64,000 nt of DNA from contig NC_065872.1 in the NCBI RefSeq assembly GCF_933775445.1, positions 5,704,001-5,768,000 of the forward strand, in the 5' to 3' direction. Both the position numbers and the translations under genes were made by a program. The notes beneath the pieces were generated by a model. That model made no database searches, was not told the DNA's origin, and saw nothing but the letters and a program-made list of their open reading frames with translations. This DNA comes from Argentina anserina (lineage: Eukaryota > Streptophyta > Magnoliopsida > Rosales > Rosaceae). Below are positions 61,961 to 64,000 of this stretch, piece by piece. Numbering within the stretch: position 1 is the stretch's first letter; each line of letters starts with the position of its first letter.

Positions 61961-62002
61961 GTGATACTAGCCAAGCTCGCACCAAACCCAGAACATAGCA
62001 CT

Positions 62003-62014
62003 GCTCTGATACCA
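62003..62014 (-). other. Primer-binding site of the copia element
   Basis: TGGTATCAGAGC on the minus strand directly follows the 5' LTR. It is complementary to plant initiator tRNA-Met. Confidence 0.9.
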
Positions 62015-62134
62015 AATAGAATAGTATATTACACTCTAATCAATCTATACACACTAATGTCTTATATATAATCAAGTAAACATACACTTTAACAACAATT
62101 CATCCCTTAATTCCCTCAGTGATTCACTCCGACA
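62015..62134 (-). repeat. 5' LTR of the copia element
   Basis: 120 bp, starting TGTCGGAGTGAATC on the minus strand and ending CTATTCTATT next to the primer-binding site. Confidence 0.9.
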
Positions 62135-62139
62135 CTTGA

Positions 62140-62762
62140 TAAGTTATGTTAGAGTTTGATCTCAGCATTTACTTGTGTTTTTATAAGTTTTTGTGCCAGA
62201 GAGTTTAGAGTTAACATTTATGACAACCAAATCCTCATTAAATCGAGGTTCGAGTATAAAGAGGTTTCCGAGCTCAATGAATGTTAAAGTTCAGTTTTGA
62301 AATTTTCATTCTGGGCCAAATCGCAATATGCAATTTAGTTTGTTATCTGCTTGATAATATTGGAAAAACCTCTGTCCAATATATGAAAAATATCTTCCAT
62401 CTTTTCACTGTTACATAGAACATGCAAACGATATAGTTTTGGTTCTTCTGGTGTCTTGCTATGCGTCAAATTAATCTGATGTGTCATGTGTGATAATTCT
62501 GTAACTCTGATGTTATTTAAGATGGTTTTGTACTTCGGTTACAATGATACATACATAAGTCTCATTTATATTAAATGTCAAGTCTCAAGAGTTTCAGAGC
62601 TTGATGATTGAAGATATTAAGACTTGAATGAATAATCTCATCTTATCAATGTTATAGAGGGTCACTGCAGCTTAAGATTGAACAAAACATACAAAATATG
62701 CAATCAAGGGTTTATCAACTGTCAGCATCTGATAACTCAACTTGTATCATATGCTACCAAAT
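62140..62762. other. Intergenic, downstream of AAA-ATPase paralogue
   Basis: No gene is recognised. It probably contains the 3' UTR of the minus-strand ATPase gene that ends at 62763. Confidence 0.45.
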
Positions 62763-64000
62763 CTACCAATTTTCGGAAATTTCAGATGCATTATACTCTG
62801 TTTTCTGCCTCTTTTCTTTTCCAGCTTCTTCTTCCTCCTCTATCTTGGTGGTCTCGAGCCTCTTACGCTTGAGGCATTCCACAAGTCCTTCAAGAACAAT
62901 ATCAGCATCATCACCATCACCCCCACCCCTCATAAGCTCCTCACAAACATCTGCGGGGGTGATGTTTGTGCTCTCCATCAACCCCTCAATCTCTTGGCAC
63001 AGCTGATGTTTGCTGGTGTCCTGAATGCAAAGGTAGTTTGAGGCTAAGGTTTTGAACCCTTTCGGGGTACAATACGACATGTGAATGTGCATGTCCATTC
63101 GACCAGGCCTCAACAATGCAGGGTCTAGCCGTTCCTTGTGATTGGTGGTGAATACAATAATCCTTTCATCACCGCAACTTGACCACAGACCATCAACAAC
63201 ATTCAGTAGACCGGAGAGTGTGAACTGCAATTATCATAACACCATGTCAGATTCTCAATGCCTCTAAACAAAATACAACAGCATAAAATGTAAACTATAC
63301 ATAATATACAACCATTTGTTTGGAAACTCATGCAAACTATTTTTATTTGCAGTATCTGCAGTGTCATAATCAAAAACAAAACAAAAGAACAGAAAAGTTG
63401 TACTGACCTTGGATTTGGTTTCGGAAATTATGAAGTTTTTGTTCTCTTTTGATTCCCGGCTTACGGATTCCTTGCTGCAATCAATATCCTCAAACACCAT
63501 GATAGAACGATTTGTAGTAGACATCAAGGCTTTCCTCAACTCATCATTGCTGGAAATGCTAGTTAGTTCCAGGTCATAAATATCAAAATGGAGGTGATTG
63601 GCCATGGCTGCAACCAAGCTAGACTTTCCAGTACCGGGTGGACCGTACAACAAGTAACCTCTCTTCCAAGCCTTGCCAACTCTCTTGTAGAACTCCCTCT
63701 TGACGAACTTGTCCAAATCCTCTATGATCATCCTCTTCATCTCCGGCTCCATTTCCATTGTCTCAAAAGTAGCCGGGTGCTCAAGATCCACGCTACTCCA
63801 TTTGCCGGAAGAAGGTACGAAGTCATCTTCGTCACCACTACCGTAGTGATGGACCGAGGAGGAACGTCTGCTACTGTAACTATAAAGCTTTAAAACCTTT
63901 TCTGCATCTTTGATAGCCTCGGCCTGAGCCAATACATATGGTATGTATGAGTTTATAACTGTCTTTGTGTTTCCTGTGGAATGTTAGCTCAATGCTGCTC
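62763..64000 (-). pseudogene. BCS1-like AAA-ATPase paralogue, cut by window end, frame broken
   Basis: Exon 2 is 63224-62763. Exon 1 runs from the window edge to 63408. Walker [10 protein letters not shown], Walker B IMVFEDIDC and the [12 protein letters not shown] region are intact, and the intron lies in the same place as in the paralogue at 55438-56990 (same GTCAGT donor). Compared with that gene the acidic C-terminal tail is shorter and ends NASEISENW. At about 63958, reading on the minus strand, the frame of IELTFHRKHKD does not continue into INSYIPYVLAQAEA; two bases seem to be missing. The upstream frame then meets stops. This may be a real pseudogene or a sequencing error. The N-terminus is outside the window. 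Confidence 0.75.

Larger units (their letters stand above)
57351..62134 (-). mobile_element. Ty1/copia retrotransposon, 4784 bp, 5-bp TSD
   Basis: The element is read on the minus strand. LTRs at 62134-62015 and 57471-57351 are only 120-121 bp, begin TGTCGG and differ at a few sites. The primer-binding site is TGGTATCAGAGC (62014-62003), the usual initiator-tRNA-Met match. A purine tract TTGAGGGGGAA lies directly before the 3' LTR. CTTGA flanks both ends (57346-57350 and 62135-62139). The order gag, zinc knuckle, protease, integrase, reverse transcriptase, RNase H is that of copia. All coding parts carry stops, frame changes or deletions, so it is dead but structurally complete. It lies between two AAA-ATPase paralogues. 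Confidence 0.93.

Noticed and set aside
61404..61964. Frames of 86-167 codons on both strands in the copia leader
   Set aside because: Caused by high GC content and few stops; no conserved motif.
1..64000. CRISPR arrays, operons, bacterial or phage systems
   Set aside because: All direct repeats are microsatellites, transposon arrays or coding repeats; the genes have spliceosomal introns and plant families.

Overview
The window is nuclear DNA of a flowering plant, almost certainly a eudicot. It has GT-AG-type introns, plant-specific gene families (NAC, B-box without CCT, P-class PPR, KIN-7 with the NPK1-activating-kinesin C-terminal domain) and many plant transposon types with readable termini. 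The family likenesses would suit Rosaceae, but the sequence alone does not prove that.

Layout. Positions 1-2884 are the right part of a long LTR (solo or 3' copy) with its own TATA box and internal tandem repeats. Positions 4711-8962 hold several rearranged copies of one non-autonomous LTR retroelement (LTR of about 850 bp, TGTT...AACA ends), including one minus-strand element with an unrecognised 242-residue reading frame. Positions 8963-12390 are gene-free and carry a Mutator-type element with a perfect 9-bp target duplication and a (GA)40 tract. A VND-type NAC transcription factor lies at 12531-15032 (minus). Positions 15033-26143 are gene-poor and hold three more short DNA elements and a cluster of decayed tRNA-like sequences.

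From 26144 the window becomes gene-dense: V-ATPase subunit c (26144-27236, plus), a 13-exon kinesin-7 (28009-33296, minus, convergent), a long intergenic stretch with one inverted-repeat element, a glyoxalase-fold protein (40976-41740, plus), a PPR protein (42236-44068, minus), a double B-box protein of the BBX18/19 group (45881-47184, plus), an S28 serine peptidase (49020-55030, plus) with a 2.2-kb hAT-type element in its last intron, and two BCS1-like AAA-ATPases in tandem (55438-56990 and 62763-window end, both minus). A 4784-bp Ty1/copia element with 120-bp LTRs, an intact primer-binding site and a 5-bp target duplication sits between the two ATPase paralogues. The distal paralogue has a frame break near 63958.

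The genes are unrelated housekeeping or regulatory loci and form no pathway or operon. The notable points are structural: two independent GC-AG introns with the same donor, five transposons whose target duplications can be read directly, a family of LTR copies rearranged by deletion and inversion, a hAT element carrying 3.5 copies of a ~505-bp repeat inside an intron, and a copia element that has lost most of its reverse transcriptase. I found no clear new enzymatic or defence system. The best candidate for something undescribed is the 4.7-9.0 kb retroelement family and its unknown reading frame.
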